A program made the position numbers and the translations under genes. Below are positions 44,440-53,036 of a DNA stretch of 64,000 nt, piece by piece; positions within the stretch are counted from its first letter, which is position 1; every line of letters begins with the position of its first letter. This stretch comes from Halosegnis rubeus. Its GTDB lineage: Archaea; Halobacteriota; Halobacteria; Halobacteriales; Haloarculaceae. The DNA lies in assembly GCF_009184545.1 (NCBI RefSeq), contig NZ_QJOW01000003.1, forward strand, positions 139,481-203,480. Direction: 5' to 3'. Under the pieces are notes generated by a model. That model saw nothing but the letters and a program-made list of their open reading frames with translations. It was not told the DNA's origin and ran no database searches.

Positions 44440-45180
44440 ATGGACGCGGAGCTGCTGCGGGCAGATATGGTCGACAGCCTCGAACACGAGGCGAAAGCCG
44501 TCATCGCCAGCGACGCCGTCGCGAGCGCGATGCGGACGGTCCCCCGCGAGCCGTTCGTCCCCGACGACGTGCTCCCGTACGCCGACCGCGCGGCCGAGCA
44601 GTTCGGCACGCGCGTGCTCGCCCCCTCCGACGCCGCCCGACTGTTCGAGGCCGTCGCCCCGGAGCCGGGCGAGTTGGTGCTCGTCGTCGGCGTCGGCGTC
44701 GGCTACACGGCGGCCGTCCTCGCCGAGCTCGCCGGCGGTCGACACATCCACGCCATCGACATCGACCGCAGACTCGTCTATGAGGCGCGGTCGAACCTCC
44801 GGAAGGCGGGGTACGGGGAGGTGCTCGTGGACTGCGCCGACGGCGCGGACGGGCTTCCCGCCTATGCCCCCTACGATCACATCCTCGTCGAGGCGGCCGC
44901 CATTCGTCCCCCGAAGCGATTACTCGCGCAACTGTCCGAGTCGGGCCGTCTCGTTCTCCCGCTCGGAGGCGGCAATCAGACGCTCACGGTCCTCGACGGG
45001 GACGGCGAGCGCCGCGAACGGCTCGGCACGGTCGCGTTCGCCCCGATGCTCGTCGAAGGCGAGCAGGCGACCACGCTCGAACGCAATCGCACCTCTCGCG
45101 AGGAACACGAGCGCAGCCGACAGGCCGCAAACAAAAAGAACGGGTGGGAACAGGAGTGGATCGACTGGGACCGCTACTGA
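44440..45180 (+). CDS. Protein-L-isoaspartate O-methyltransferase-like protein
   Basis: A 246-residue SAM-dependent enzyme of the PIMT family that repairs isoaspartate in aged proteins. Motifs: AMRTVPREPFVPDDVLPYAD (family N-terminus), ELVLVVGVGVGYTAAVLAEL (SAM loop, GVGVG in place of the common G-T/S-G-S-G), HAIDIDRRLVYEARSNL, and ESGRLVLPLGGGNQTLTVL. The usual substrate loop containing TISQP is replaced by FGTRVLAPSDA, so its substrate may differ. The ATG at 44440 was chosen; upstream frame belongs to the previous gene's 3' end. Confidence 0.8.
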   Translation: MDAELLRADMVDSLEHEAKAVIASDAVASAMRTVPREPFVPDDVLPYADRAAEQFGTRVLAPSDAARLFEAVAPEPGELVLVVGVGVGYTAAVLAELAGGRHIHAIDIDRRLVYEARSNLRKAGYGEVLVDCADGADGLPAYAPYDHILVEAAAIRPPKRLLAQLSESGRLVLPLGGGNQTLTVLDGDGERRERLGTVAFAPMLVEGEQATTLERNRTSREEHERSRQAANKKNGWEQEWIDWDRY

Positions 45181-45241
45181 CGCGCGTCCGACGCGGCTTT
45201 TTGTACATCGAGCCGCACGGGTGGGCTATGGAGGCGTCCGC

Positions 45242-45535
45242 GTGACCGACACCGAAATCGAGGTGACGGTCGCCGACCCCGATGACCCCCGTCCCTCTGT
45301 CGTCGGCGAGTCGCGGCTCGACGTAGCCGTCGACGGACAGCTGTATCCGACGGCCGAACTCGCCGACGGAGGGTATCTCGCGTGGTGGTTCGAGGCGGCC
45401 GACTCACCGGCACCGGACGCGAACGCCACGACCGAGTGGGTCGCCGCGCCGACCCGGTTTCTGGCCGCCGCGACGCTGCGTGAACTCTGGGCCGACCCCA
45501 CCGTCTTCGACCGCATCGCCAACGGTTCCGTGTAG
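45242..45535 (+). CDS. Small acidic haloarchaeal protein, unknown function
   Basis: A 97-residue protein read from GTG at 45242 (MTDTEIEVTVADPDDPRPSV). The first half is beta-rich; the second (LAWWFEAADSPAPDANATTE and RFLAAATLRELWADPTVFDR) is helical. A long upstream open frame in the same phase is out of frame with pimT and not real. No family recognised. Confidence 0.55.
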   Translation: MTDTEIEVTVADPDDPRPSVVGESRLDVAVDGQLYPTAELADGGYLAWWFEAADSPAPDANATTEWVAAPTRFLAAATLRELWADPTVFDRIANGSV

Positions 45536-45579
45536 CGCGCACCGTCGCGCTTTTCTCCGCCACCGTCTCCAGGTGAGAC

Positions 45580-45990
45580 GTGCCCGACGACGACCCCGAG
45601 GAGCGACTCGCCGACGCGCTCGAACGCGTGGCACACGGGGCCGTCGTCTCGATTCCGCTCACCCGCCAGTACGGGCTCGTGGGCGTCGTCGCGGCGTATC
45701 TGCTGATGCTCTCGCTCAACAACGTCCTCGAAGTGGCCGTGCTCTGGCGGCTCGAAGACCTCCAGCCGCTCACGGTCGCTCACCTCAAGCCTGTCGCCGC
45801 GGCCGTCCCGCTCGCCGCGGTGACGCTGGTCGGTCACCGGCTCGTTCCCGGGCTGGCCGGCGCGGTCGTGGCGACGCCCGTCGGGCTCGCCGTCTACGCG
45901 GGCGTCCTGTCGTGGCTCGGCTTTGCGCCCGCAGAGCGCCGGCTCGTCGGCGCGCTCGTCGACCGCTACCGGTCGGTCACTCCCGGATGA
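45580..45990 (+). CDS. Membrane protein resembling only the C-terminal end of a polysaccharide flippase
   Basis: A 136-residue protein from GTG (45580). The text QYGLVGVVAAYLLMLSLNNV, EVAVLWRLEDLQPLTVAHLK and AAVPLAAVTLVGHRLVP matches the last four-helix part of Wzx/MATE-type oligosaccharide flippases ('..G..GAA.AT..S....N.....V...L...PF...'). A full flippase has about 450-500 residues and 12-14 helices, so this is either a gene remnant kept in frame or a small membrane protein of its own. Its end overlaps a convergent gene by 14 bases. Confidence 0.5.
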   Translation: MPDDDPEERLADALERVAHGAVVSIPLTRQYGLVGVVAAYLLMLSLNNVLEVAVLWRLEDLQPLTVAHLKPVAAAVPLAAVTLVGHRLVPGLAGAVVATPVGLAVYAGVLSWLGFAPAERRLVGALVDRYRSVTPG

Positions 45991-46420
45991 CGAGCAGCGC
46001 GGTGTTCTCCCGGCGGTCGACGTACTCCGAGTTCGCCGGCGGCTTCACCTCGAAGGAGACGGTGCCGTCGGCCTGATTTTCGCCCAACGACGGGTCGATG
46101 TCGAGATTCGCCGTTCCGGACTCGTCGGTGGTCGCGGTCGCGACGCCGTCGAGCATCGCGGAGTCCCCCCGCGCAATGACCGTCGCCCCCGAGACCCGAC
46201 TTCCGTCCGGCCCGACAACAGCGACCGACACGGTGTCCGTCTCGCCGAGCGTCGCGACCTCCGGCTCTGGCTGCACGTCAAGTTCGCTCACGCCGATAGC
46301 CGAGATGCCCGAAACCATGTTCATCATCACGGACAGCGACGCCACGCCCACTACCAGCGCGATGACCAGTCGAATCGGTAACCCCTCGATAGCCCGCTCG
46401 TCGTCGAGTGTGTCGAACAC
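45977..46420 (-). CDS. Membrane-anchored protein with pilin-like N-terminus and Ig-like domain (DUF7382-like)
   Basis: A 147-residue protein. It begins MFDTLDDERAIEGLPIRLVI followed by a hydrophobic helix ALVVGVASLSVMMNMVSGIS. The charged start directly before the helix resembles archaeal class III signal peptides of pilins and archaellins, but no clear cleavage motif is seen. The rest is a beta-sandwich (VSGATVIARGDSAMLDGVAT, SGTANLDIDPSLGENQADGT), like a carboxypeptidase-regulatory/Ig-type surface domain. I recall similar proteins as DUF7382. Probably exposed at the cell surface. Confidence 0.65.
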   Translation of the reverse strand: MFDTLDDERAIEGLPIRLVIALVVGVASLSVMMNMVSGISAIGVSELDVQPEPEVATLGETDTVSVAVVGPDGSRVSGATVIARGDSAMLDGVATATTDESGTANLDIDPSLGENQADGTVSFEVKPPANSEYVDRRENTALLVIRE

Positions 46421-46441
46421 GGGGGCGGTGGCCCGTCATCG

Positions 46442-47497
46442 GTGATAAGTTATCGGCCCGAGATTGAAGTGAGAGACCGCGCCACGACCGACGTGACGAC
46501 TATCGGCCGCACGGACGGCGACGGACCGCGGCTCCCGCTCGGGCGGTATCTCGCCCGGGACGGGAGCCACGGGGGAGACGTGGCCCTCGACTGTGCCCGA
46601 CCACACGCGATGTGTCTGGTCGGAAAACGAGGCAGCGGGAAGTCGAACACGCTCGCGCTGCTCGCCGAGGGTCTCTGTGCCGTCGACGGGACCGTTCCGG
46701 TCGTCGTGGACCCGATGGGTGGCTTCGCCGGTCTCGACGCCCTCGGCGTCACGGTGTGTGAACCGCGCGTCTCCGCTGGGGCGATTCCGGCCCGCGAGTG
46801 GCCGCGACTCGTCGGACTCGACCCGAGGGAGCCGGCCGGAGCACTCGTCTGGACGGCCGCGAGTGAGCGTCCGACGCTCGCCGAGATGCGCGAGTACGTC
46901 GACAGCGAGGGGACCCGACCCACCCGTCGGGTCGCGGCGAACCACCTCGCCCGCGCGGCCTCGTGGGAGGTGTTCGCGCCCGAGGGCATACGCCGGCCGA
47001 CGGAGCCGACCGTCCTCAACCTCGCCGGCGTCTCCGACCGAGCAGCGAACGCCGTCGTCCGCGCGGTCGCGACGGGGCTGTACGAGCGCCGGCTGTCGGG
47101 GGAGGGACCGTTGCCGTGGCTGCTCGTCGACGAGGCGCACGTCTTTCTCGACGGAGTCGCCGCGCCCGCGCTGGACACCCTACTCACCCGGGGACGCGCA
47201 CCCGGCGTCTCGCTCGTGCTTGCGACCCAGCGGCCCGACGCGCTCCCCGAGACGGCCGTCTCGCAGGCCGACCTGCTGGCGACCCACCGACTCACCGGTC
47301 GTGCGGACACGGCGGCCGTCGCGGGCGCACGCGGCGACTACGTGGACGGTCCCGTCGAACCCCGGATTCCCGCAGGCGTCGGTGACCTGCTCGTTTTCGA
47401 CGACGCCACCGAGCGCGCCCACAGCGTCCGGGTCAGCGAGCGCGCGACCAGCCACGGCGGAACGGCACCCACCCTCGGAACCGACGGATACGAGTAG
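46442..47497 (+). CDS. HerA/VirB4-like ATP-binding protein
   Basis: A 351-residue P-loop ATPase starting at GTG (46442). Walker A is LVGKRGSGKSNT, followed by the family phrase VVVDPMGGFAGL. Walker B is PLPWLLVDEAHVFLDG, sensor region GVSLVLATQRPDALPETAVS. These are the landmarks of the HerA-FtsK/VirB4 superfamily. No NurA-type nuclease is adjacent, and the N-terminal HAS barrel of HerA is short, so it is likely one of the haloarchaeal stand-alone relatives. Possible roles: DNA translocation or protein/DNA pumping at the membrane. Confidence 0.82.
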   Translation: MISYRPEIEVRDRATTDVTTIGRTDGDGPRLPLGRYLARDGSHGGDVALDCARPHAMCLVGKRGSGKSNTLALLAEGLCAVDGTVPVVVDPMGGFAGLDALGVTVCEPRVSAGAIPAREWPRLVGLDPREPAGALVWTAASERPTLAEMREYVDSEGTRPTRRVAANHLARAASWEVFAPEGIRRPTEPTVLNLAGVSDRAANAVVRAVATGLYERRLSGEGPLPWLLVDEAHVFLDGVAAPALDTLLTRGRAPGVSLVLATQRPDALPETAVSQADLLATHRLTGRADTAAVAGARGDYVDGPVEPRIPAGVGDLLVFDDATERAHSVRVSERATSHGGTAPTLGTDGYE

Positions 47498-47517
47498 TCC
47501 GCCCGCGCGACACCTGT

Positions 47518-47883
47518 ATGGACTGGGACCCGACGCTCGCGCTCGTCGCCGTCGGCGGTGCGCTCGGTGCTGTCTGCCGGTGGGGCGTCAGCGTCGCGCT
47601 CGTCGGCCCCGCTTTTCCAGTCGGCACGCTCGCCGTGAACGTTCTCGGCGCGTTCTTGCTCGGTGTCCTCCTGTATGAGCGGCGGCTCCGGAACGTGATC
47701 CCCTTTCGCGTCCGACTGGTCGCAGGGACGGGATTCCTCTCGTCGTTCACGACCTACTCGACCTTCGCGGCCGAGACGGTCGCGCTCGCGCCGGCGCTCG
47801 CGGGGCTGAATCTCGCAGCGAACTACGCGCTCGGCTTCCTCGCCGTGCTCGCCGGCCGCCGCGTCGCGAGGTGGCTGTCGTGA
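47518..47883 (+). CDS. crcB1: Fluoride channel subunit CrcB/Fluc (first copy)
   Basis: A 121-residue four-helix protein that dimerises antiparallel to export fluoride. The landmarks are GGALGAVCRWGVSVAL, FPVGTLAVNVLGAFLLGVL (pore Asn in T-x3-N) and GFLSSFTTYSTFAAET (the phenylalanine track and break helix). The second copy overlaps its stop by four bases (GTGA), so the pair probably makes a heterodimer, as in other organisms with two adjacent crcB genes. Confidence 0.93.
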   Translation: MDWDPTLALVAVGGALGAVCRWGVSVALVGPAFPVGTLAVNVLGAFLLGVLLYERRLRNVIPFRVRLVAGTGFLSSFTTYSTFAAETVALAPALAGLNLAANYALGFLAVLAGRRVARWLS

Positions 47884-48230
47884 CGCTTACGCCGCTGTTC
47901 GTCGCGCTCGGCGGTGCACTCGGTGCCGTCTGCCGGCATCTGGTCGATACGCATATCGAGCGCGCACGGGTCGACACGCTCGTCGTGAACGTCCTCGGTA
48001 GTCTACTCCTCGGGTTCGTCCTCGCCGCGCCGCTGGGCGAATCGGCGGTCGCGCTCGCCGGGACCGGCTTCTGTGGCGCGTTCACGACGTTCTCGTCGTT
48101 CGCGTTCGAAACGGTCCGGCTCGCAGAAGATGGGTTCGTCCGGGCGGCGGCAGCGAACGCCGTCGGCACGTTCACGCTCGCCGTCGTCGGTGTCGTGGTC
48201 GGGGGATGGGGCGGGTCAGTCGTCTTCTAA
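47880..48230 (+). CDS. crcB2: Fluoride channel subunit CrcB/Fluc (second copy)
   Basis: A 116-residue partner of the preceding channel subunit. Landmarks: LGGALGAVCRHLVDTHIE, DTLVVNVLGSLLLGFV and GFCGAFTTFSSFAFETVRL. GTG at 47880 gives a four-base overlap and is preferred; GTG at 47871 would add three residues. Its last 15 bases overlap the stop of the convergent HalX gene. Confidence 0.92.
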   Translation: MTLTPLFVALGGALGAVCRHLVDTHIERARVDTLVVNVLGSLLLGFVLAAPLGESAVALAGTGFCGAFTTFSSFAFETVRLAEDGFVRAAAANAVGTFTLAVVGVVVGGWGGSVVF

Positions 48231-48785
48231 CTCCTGGAGCGCTCGCTCGAAGTCCTCGGTTGTGAACTCCGCGGTCGTCTCGTCGAGCTTTCCGCTTAGC
48301 TCCTCGATCTCCTCACACAGTTCCGCGTACGCGTCGCTCCCTTCCAGCTCGCGCTCGCTTTTTTGCGTCTCCAGTGCGGCGCGTTTCGAGACGAGCGCGT
48401 AGTACTCGCGCAGTTGAGCGTCGTACTCCGACCGGGAGAGCAACTGCTTGACGGCGTCGCGAAGCTCTTCGCGCCGAACCGGCTTCACGAGATAGTCGTC
48501 GAACCCCATCTCGATGATGTCGAAATCCGGCTCGACGGCGGTCACCATTGCGACGCGACAGCCGTATCCGGCCGCGCGGATGGCGCTCAAGACCTCGTCG
48601 CCGGAGGTGTCGGGCATCAGCCGATCGATGAGCGCGACGTCAACGTCCTCGTCGGCGGCTTCGATGCCGTCTTCGCCACTGTAGGCTGTCCGGACGTCGT
48701 AGCTGTCGGCCAGCCACGCGGCATACAGATCTGCGAGGTCGGGCTCGTCGTCGACGATCAGGACCGTCGGCTGACCGTCACTCAC
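48216..48785 (-). CDS. Response regulator with HalX domain
   Basis: A 189-residue two-component receiver. The acidic pair DDE (12-14), the phosphoacceptor Asp54 in ALIDRLMPD and the conserved Lys in DDYLVKPVRREEL are all present. The C-terminal 75 residues (LREYYALVSKRAALETQKSE, ELEGSDAYAELCEEIEELSG) form the coiled HalX domain found only in haloarchaea. There is no DNA-binding domain and no histidine kinase nearby, so the partner and output are unknown. Confidence 0.92.
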   Translation of the reverse strand: MSDGQPTVLIVDDEPDLADLYAAWLADSYDVRTAYSGEDGIEAADEDVDVALIDRLMPDTSGDEVLSAIRAAGYGCRVAMVTAVEPDFDIIEMGFDDYLVKPVRREELRDAVKQLLSRSEYDAQLREYYALVSKRAALETQKSERELEGSDAYAELCEEIEELSGKLDETTAEFTTEDFERALQELEDD

Positions 48786-49100
48786 GACGACCCCCCGGGC
48801 TACGGTTCACAGTACCACATCAACACCGGGGATGTATGAGGTTTTGGGCGCGCTGTCGATTAATGAATGTATAGCTTGCTGATTCAAGCTTTATTTTCCA
48901 AACCGCAACACTGCGGAACACAGACCGCACGTGGACTCATCATAAACGCGCCAGAACTACACGAGGAGGTGGCGTCGTGGCGTGAACACTGTTTTACGCC
49001 TCTTGATACCACAGTGCGTGATGCTGGTGAGTCAGGGTCAATTGGTTCACCAGTACGAACCGACACCACAGCTACTCTCGGTGTAACCGTCCACAGAAAG
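48786..49100. other. Lower-GC intergenic region at the 3' side of tRNA-Asp
   Basis: 315 bases with no convincing gene. The only long open frame (48867-49151, plus) ends by reading through the tRNA, a common artefact. The stretch includes runs such as CTTTATTTTCC and is lower in GC than its neighbours. Since it abuts the tRNA 3' end, a favoured integration site, it may be a scar of a lost element, but no direct repeat of the tRNA end was found within it. Confidence 0.4.
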
Positions 49101-49173
49101 CGCCCGAGGCGGGATTTGAACCCGCGTCACGACCGTGACAGGGTCGTATGATGGGCCACTACACCACCCGGGC
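49101..49173 (-). tRNA. tRNA-Asp (anticodon GTC)
   Basis: A 73-base gene on the minus strand. The acceptor stem pairs GCCCGGG with CTCGGGC (one G-U). The anticodon arm reads CGACC-CTGTCAC-GGTCG with anticodon GTC. The T arm has GCGGGTTCAAATCCCGC, and the discriminator is G, as in tRNA-Asp. No intron is present and CCA is not encoded. Confidence 0.96.
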
Positions 49174-49200
49174 CGACGCATTTCCTCGTAGCCCGGTGGT

Positions 49201-49208
49201 ATGTATAA
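49201..49208 (-). promoter_or_regulatory. TATA box of tRNA-Asp
   Basis: TTATACAT on the minus strand, 28-35 bases upstream of the tRNA 5' end. Confidence 0.6.
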
Positions 49209-49413
49209 GACTTTCCAACCGACGGCGGGGTCGCGTGTGTGGTCACGCACTGCACGGACACAAGAGTCTTGTACCATCACGCACCTTCGGGACATATGGT
49301 CGCTCGGTCGGCGAGCGATAGCCGTCTCGCGCGCGTTCCGAAAGTGCTTTGTGCTGGTGGATAATACCACGCTGTAGTATCTCAGAACTTCTCCCAGCGG
49401 GCCTCAGCCACAC

Positions 49414-49641
49414 ATGGTAGATGTAAGCCAACACGACCTCGTCCCAGAGCACAGGGTCGTCTCCGATTCGGAGCTCGACGACGTGCTCGACGAGTACAAT
49501 ATCGACCGCACAGACTTACCGAAAATCAAACGCACCGACGCCGCAGTCCCCGACCAAGCCGAGGTCGGCGACGTGCTCGAAATCGTGCGCGACTCCCGGA
49601 CGACGGACCAGGCCGTCGTCTACCGACTGGTGATTCAGTAA
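49414..49641 (+). CDS. rpoH: RNA polymerase subunit H
   Basis: A 75-residue subunit equivalent to the C-terminal part of eukaryotic RPB5. It contains [35 protein letters not shown] and [17 protein letters not shown], all of which fit the archaeal H subunit. It is the first gene of the RNA polymerase operon, one base from rpoB''. Confidence 0.95.
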   Translation: MVDVSQHDLVPEHRVVSDSELDDVLDEYNIDRTDLPKIKRTDAAVPDQAEVGDVLEIVRDSRTTDQAVVYRLVIQ

Positions 49642-49642
49642 C

Positions 49643-51205
49643 ATGGACAGACAAAAACGCCGCGCCGTCTCAAGAGAGTACTTCTCCCGTGACCGTCTCG
49701 CCGAACACCACTTCCGCTCGTTCAACTCCTTCCTCGAACGCGGCATGCAGCGTGTCGTCGACGAGAAAGAGTCCATCGAGACGGACATCGGTGACAAGGA
49801 GGGCCAAGAGCCAGTCCGCGTCGACCTCGCCGACGTGCGCGTCGAGACGCCGCGCGTCCGTGAGGCCGACGGCTCCGAGGAACTGCTCTACCCGCAGGAG
49901 GCACGCCTCCGCAACATCACCTACTCCGCTCCGGTGTTCATGGAGATGGACATCGTCCGCGGCGGCGAAGAAGAGCCCGAACAGGTCGTCGATACCGCCG
50001 AGACCAAAATCGGTCGGATGCCGATTATGGTCGGCTCCTCGAAATGTAATATCCACGACTTCTCCGACGAGGAACTGATCGAAATCGGCGAAGACCCCGC
50101 CGACCCCGGCGGCTACTTCATCGTCAACGGCTCCGAGCGCGTGCTGATGACGAGCGAGGACCTCGCGCCGAACAAGATTCTCGCCGAGTACGACACGAAG
50201 TACGGCGACGAGATTCAGGTCGCGAAGACGTTCTCCCAACGGCGCGGCTACCGTGCCCTCGTCCTGTGTGAGCGGAATCGTGAGGGGCTGCTCGAAGTCT
50301 CGTTCCCCTCGGTGTCTGGGTCTATCGACTTCGTCACGCTCGTTCGCGCGCTCGGACTCGAATCCGACGAGGAGATCGTCCACCGCGTGAGCGACGACCC
50401 CGAGATCGTGAAGTTCATGCTGGAGAATCTGGAGGCCGCCGAGGTCGGTTCCACCAACGAGGCAATCGAGACGCTCGGCCAGCGCGTCGCCTCCGGGCAG
50501 GGCAAAAACTACCAGCTCAAGCGCGCCAACTACGTCATCGACCGTTACCTCCTCCCGCACCTCCACGAGGAGGGCATCGAAGACGAGGAGGTCCGGATGA
50601 ACAAGGCCGTCTACCTCTGTCGGATGGCCGAGGCGTGTTTCGAACTCGCGCTCGGTCGACGCGAATCCGACGACAAGGACCACTACGCCAACAAGCGGCT
50701 GAAGGTGTCTGGCGACCTCATGAAGGACCTGTTCCGCACCGCGTTGAACAAGCTGGCACGCGACGTGAAGTATCAGCTCGAACGCGCGAACATGCGAAAC
50801 CGGCAGCTCTCGGTGTCGACGGTCGTCCGCTCTGACGTGCTGACCGAGCGGCTCGAGCACCCGATTGCGACCGGGAACTGGGTGGGTGGCCGCTCCGGCG
50901 TCTCGCAGCTGGTGGACCGCACCGACTACATGGGCGTGCTCTCACACCTGCGCCGGCTCCGGTCGCCGCTGTCGCGCTCTCAACCCCACTTCGAGGCGCG
51001 TGACCTCCACGCGACCCAGTGGGGTCGCATCTGTCCCTCCGAGACGCCGGAGGGACCGAACTGTGGGCTCGTGAAGAACTTCGCGCAGGCGATGGAGCTG
51101 TCACAGAACGTCGAGGACGAACGAGAACTAAAGCGAGAACTCGCCTCCATGGGCGTAAACGGCATCCCCGGCATCGAGACCGTGGAGGCCCCCGCAGACG
51201 ACTAA
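49643..51205 (+). CDS. rpoB2: RNA polymerase subunit B''
   Basis: A 520-residue subunit, the N-terminal part of the split second-largest polymerase subunit. Landmarks: [60 protein letters not shown] and, near the end, the rifampicin-region equivalent [20 protein letters not shown]. The split B''/B' is typical of haloarchaea and methanogens. One base separates it from rpoB'. Confidence 0.97.
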   Translation: MDRQKRRAVSREYFSRDRLAEHHFRSFNSFLERGMQRVVDEKESIETDIGDKEGQEPVRVDLADVRVETPRVREADGSEELLYPQEARLRNITYSAPVFMEMDIVRGGEEEPEQVVDTAETKIGRMPIMVGSSKCNIHDFSDEELIEIGEDPADPGGYFIVNGSERVLMTSEDLAPNKILAEYDTKYGDEIQVAKTFSQRRGYRALVLCERNREGLLEVSFPSVSGSIDFVTLVRALGLESDEEIVHRVSDDPEIVKFMLENLEAAEVGSTNEAIETLGQRVASGQGKNYQLKRANYVIDRYLLPHLHEEGIEDEEVRMNKAVYLCRMAEACFELALGRRESDDKDHYANKRLKVSGDLMKDLFRTALNKLARDVKYQLERANMRNRQLSVSTVVRSDVLTERLEHPIATGNWVGGRSGVSQLVDRTDYMGVLSHLRRLRSPLSRSQPHFEARDLHATQWGRICPSETPEGPNCGLVKNFAQAMELSQNVEDERELKRELASMGVNGIPGIETVEAPADD

Positions 51206-51206
51206 C

Positions 51207-53033
51207 ATGAGTAGCCAGAGAGAATCCAAGGTGTACGTCAACGGGTCGCTCATCGGGACCCACCCGCAGCCGCATGAACTCGCGAACAACGTCAGAGAGG
51301 CCCGCCGCCGCGGCGAGGTCTCCGAGATGGTCAACGTCTCTGTCAAGGAGGAGACGAACGAGGTCATCATCAACGCCGACGCCGGTCGTGCCCGACGACC
51401 GCTGTTCGTCGTCGAGAACGGTGAGCCGCTCGTCTCCGACGAGGAGCTCGAAGCCGTCGAGAACGGCGAACTCGGCTTCGACGACCTCGTCGACCGCGGC
51501 TACATCGAGTACATCGACGCCGAGGAGGAAGAGGACATCCTCGTCGCCGTCGAGGGCGATGAGGTCACCGACGACCACACCCACCTCGAAGTCGACCCGC
51601 AGCTCATCTTCGGCATCGGTGCCGGGATGATTCCGTATCCGGAACACAACGCCTCGCCCCGCATTACGATGGGGTCGGGGATGATCAAGCAGTCGCTCGG
51701 GCTGCCGTCGGCGAACTACCGCATCCGTCCGGACACCCGCCAGCACCTCCTGCATTACCCGCAGCTGTCGCTGGTCAAGACACAGACGACCGAGCAGATC
51801 GGCTACGACGACCGTCCCGCCGCACAGAACTTCGTCGTCGCGGTCATGTCCTATGAGGGGTTCAATATCGAGGACGCGCTCGTCCTCAACGGCGGCTCCG
51901 TGGACCGCGCGCTCGCCCGCTCGCACTTCTTCCGAACCTACGAGGGCGAAGAGCGCCGCTACCCCGGGGGACAGGAGGACCGCTTCGAGCGCCCCGACGA
52001 GGATGTCCGTGGCGCACGCGGCGAGGAGGCGTACACGCACCTCGACGACGACGGGCTCGTCAACCCCGAGACGCAGGTCGGCGAGAACGACGTGCTGCTC
52101 GGGAAGACCTCACCCCCGCGATTCCTCGAAGAGCCGGACGACATGGGCGGACTCTCGCCACAGAAGCGGCGCGAGACCTCCGTCACGATGCGGTCCGGCG
52201 AGTCCGGTGTCGTCGACACGGTGACCCTGATGGAAGGCGAGGACGGGTCGAAGCTCTCGAAGGTCAGCGTGCGCGACGAGCGTATCCCCGAACTCGGGGA
52301 TAAGTTCGCGTCCCGCCACGGCCAGAAGGGCGTCGTCGGCCACATCGCCCCACAGGAGGACATGCCGTTCACGCAGGACGGCGTCGTGCCGGACCTCATC
52401 TTGAATCCGCACGCGCTGCCGTCGCGGATGACCGTCGGCCACATCCTCGAGATGATCGGCGGCAAGGTCGGCTCGCTGGAAGGCCGCCGTGTCGACGGCA
52501 CCGCCTTCACCGGCGAGGACGAGGATGACCTCCGTAACACACTCGTCGAGGACGGCTTCAAGTCCAACGGGAAGGAGGTCATGTACTCCGGCGTGACGGG
52601 CGAGAAGATCGAGGCCGAGATTTTCGTCGGCGTCATCTTCTATCAGAAGCTCTACCACATGGTGTCGAACAAGATTCACGCCCGCTCGCGTGGGCCGGTG
52701 CAGGTGCTCACGCGACAGCCGACCGAGGGGCGCGCCCGCGAGGGTGGGCTTCGTGTCGGCGAGATGGAGCGGGACGTGCTCATCGGGCACGGCGCGGCGA
52801 TGGCGCTGAAAGAGCGTCTGCTCGATGAGTCCGACCGCGAGTTCATCCACGTCTGCGGGAACTGTGGGATGAGCGCGGTCGAGAACGTCGAGCAACGGCG
52901 GGTCTACTGCCCGAACTGCGACGAGGAGACAGACGTTCACGAGGTCGAGATGAGCTACGCGTTCAAGCTCTTGCTCGATGAGATGAAGGCGCTGGGTATC
53001 GCGCCGCGAATCGAACTCACGGAGGCGGTCTAA
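51207..53033 (+). CDS. rpoB1: RNA polymerase subunit B'
   Basis: A 608-residue subunit, the C-terminal part of the split second-largest polymerase subunit. Landmarks: [60 protein letters not shown] (active-centre lysines and the GQKG loop) and the zinc region [19 protein letters not shown] with CPNCDEE following. No intein. Confidence 0.97.
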   Translation: MSSQRESKVYVNGSLIGTHPQPHELANNVREARRRGEVSEMVNVSVKEETNEVIINADAGRARRPLFVVENGEPLVSDEELEAVENGELGFDDLVDRGYIEYIDAEEEEDILVAVEGDEVTDDHTHLEVDPQLIFGIGAGMIPYPEHNASPRITMGSGMIKQSLGLPSANYRIRPDTRQHLLHYPQLSLVKTQTTEQIGYDDRPAAQNFVVAVMSYEGFNIEDALVLNGGSVDRALARSHFFRTYEGEERRYPGGQEDRFERPDEDVRGARGEEAYTHLDDDGLVNPETQVGENDVLLGKTSPPRFLEEPDDMGGLSPQKRRETSVTMRSGESGVVDTVTLMEGEDGSKLSKVSVRDERIPELGDKFASRHGQKGVVGHIAPQEDMPFTQDGVVPDLILNPHALPSRMTVGHILEMIGGKVGSLEGRRVDGTAFTGEDEDDLRNTLVEDGFKSNGKEVMYSGVTGEKIEAEIFVGVIFYQKLYHMVSNKIHARSRGPVQVLTRQPTEGRAREGGLRVGEMERDVLIGHGAAMALKERLLDESDREFIHVCGNCGMSAVENVEQRRVYCPNCDEETDVHEVEMSYAFKLLLDEMKALGIAPRIELTEAV

Positions 53034-53036
53034 ATC

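Noticed and set aside
43889-45535. 548-codon plus frame spanning two methyltransferase-like genes
   Set aside because: Out of frame with both genes and Arg/Ser-rich. Only its last 97 codons, from the GTG at 45242, look like a gene.
48867-49151. 94-codon plus frame at the tRNA-Asp gene
   Set aside because: It reads through the tRNA (RRDLNPRHDRD pattern), a classic artefact.
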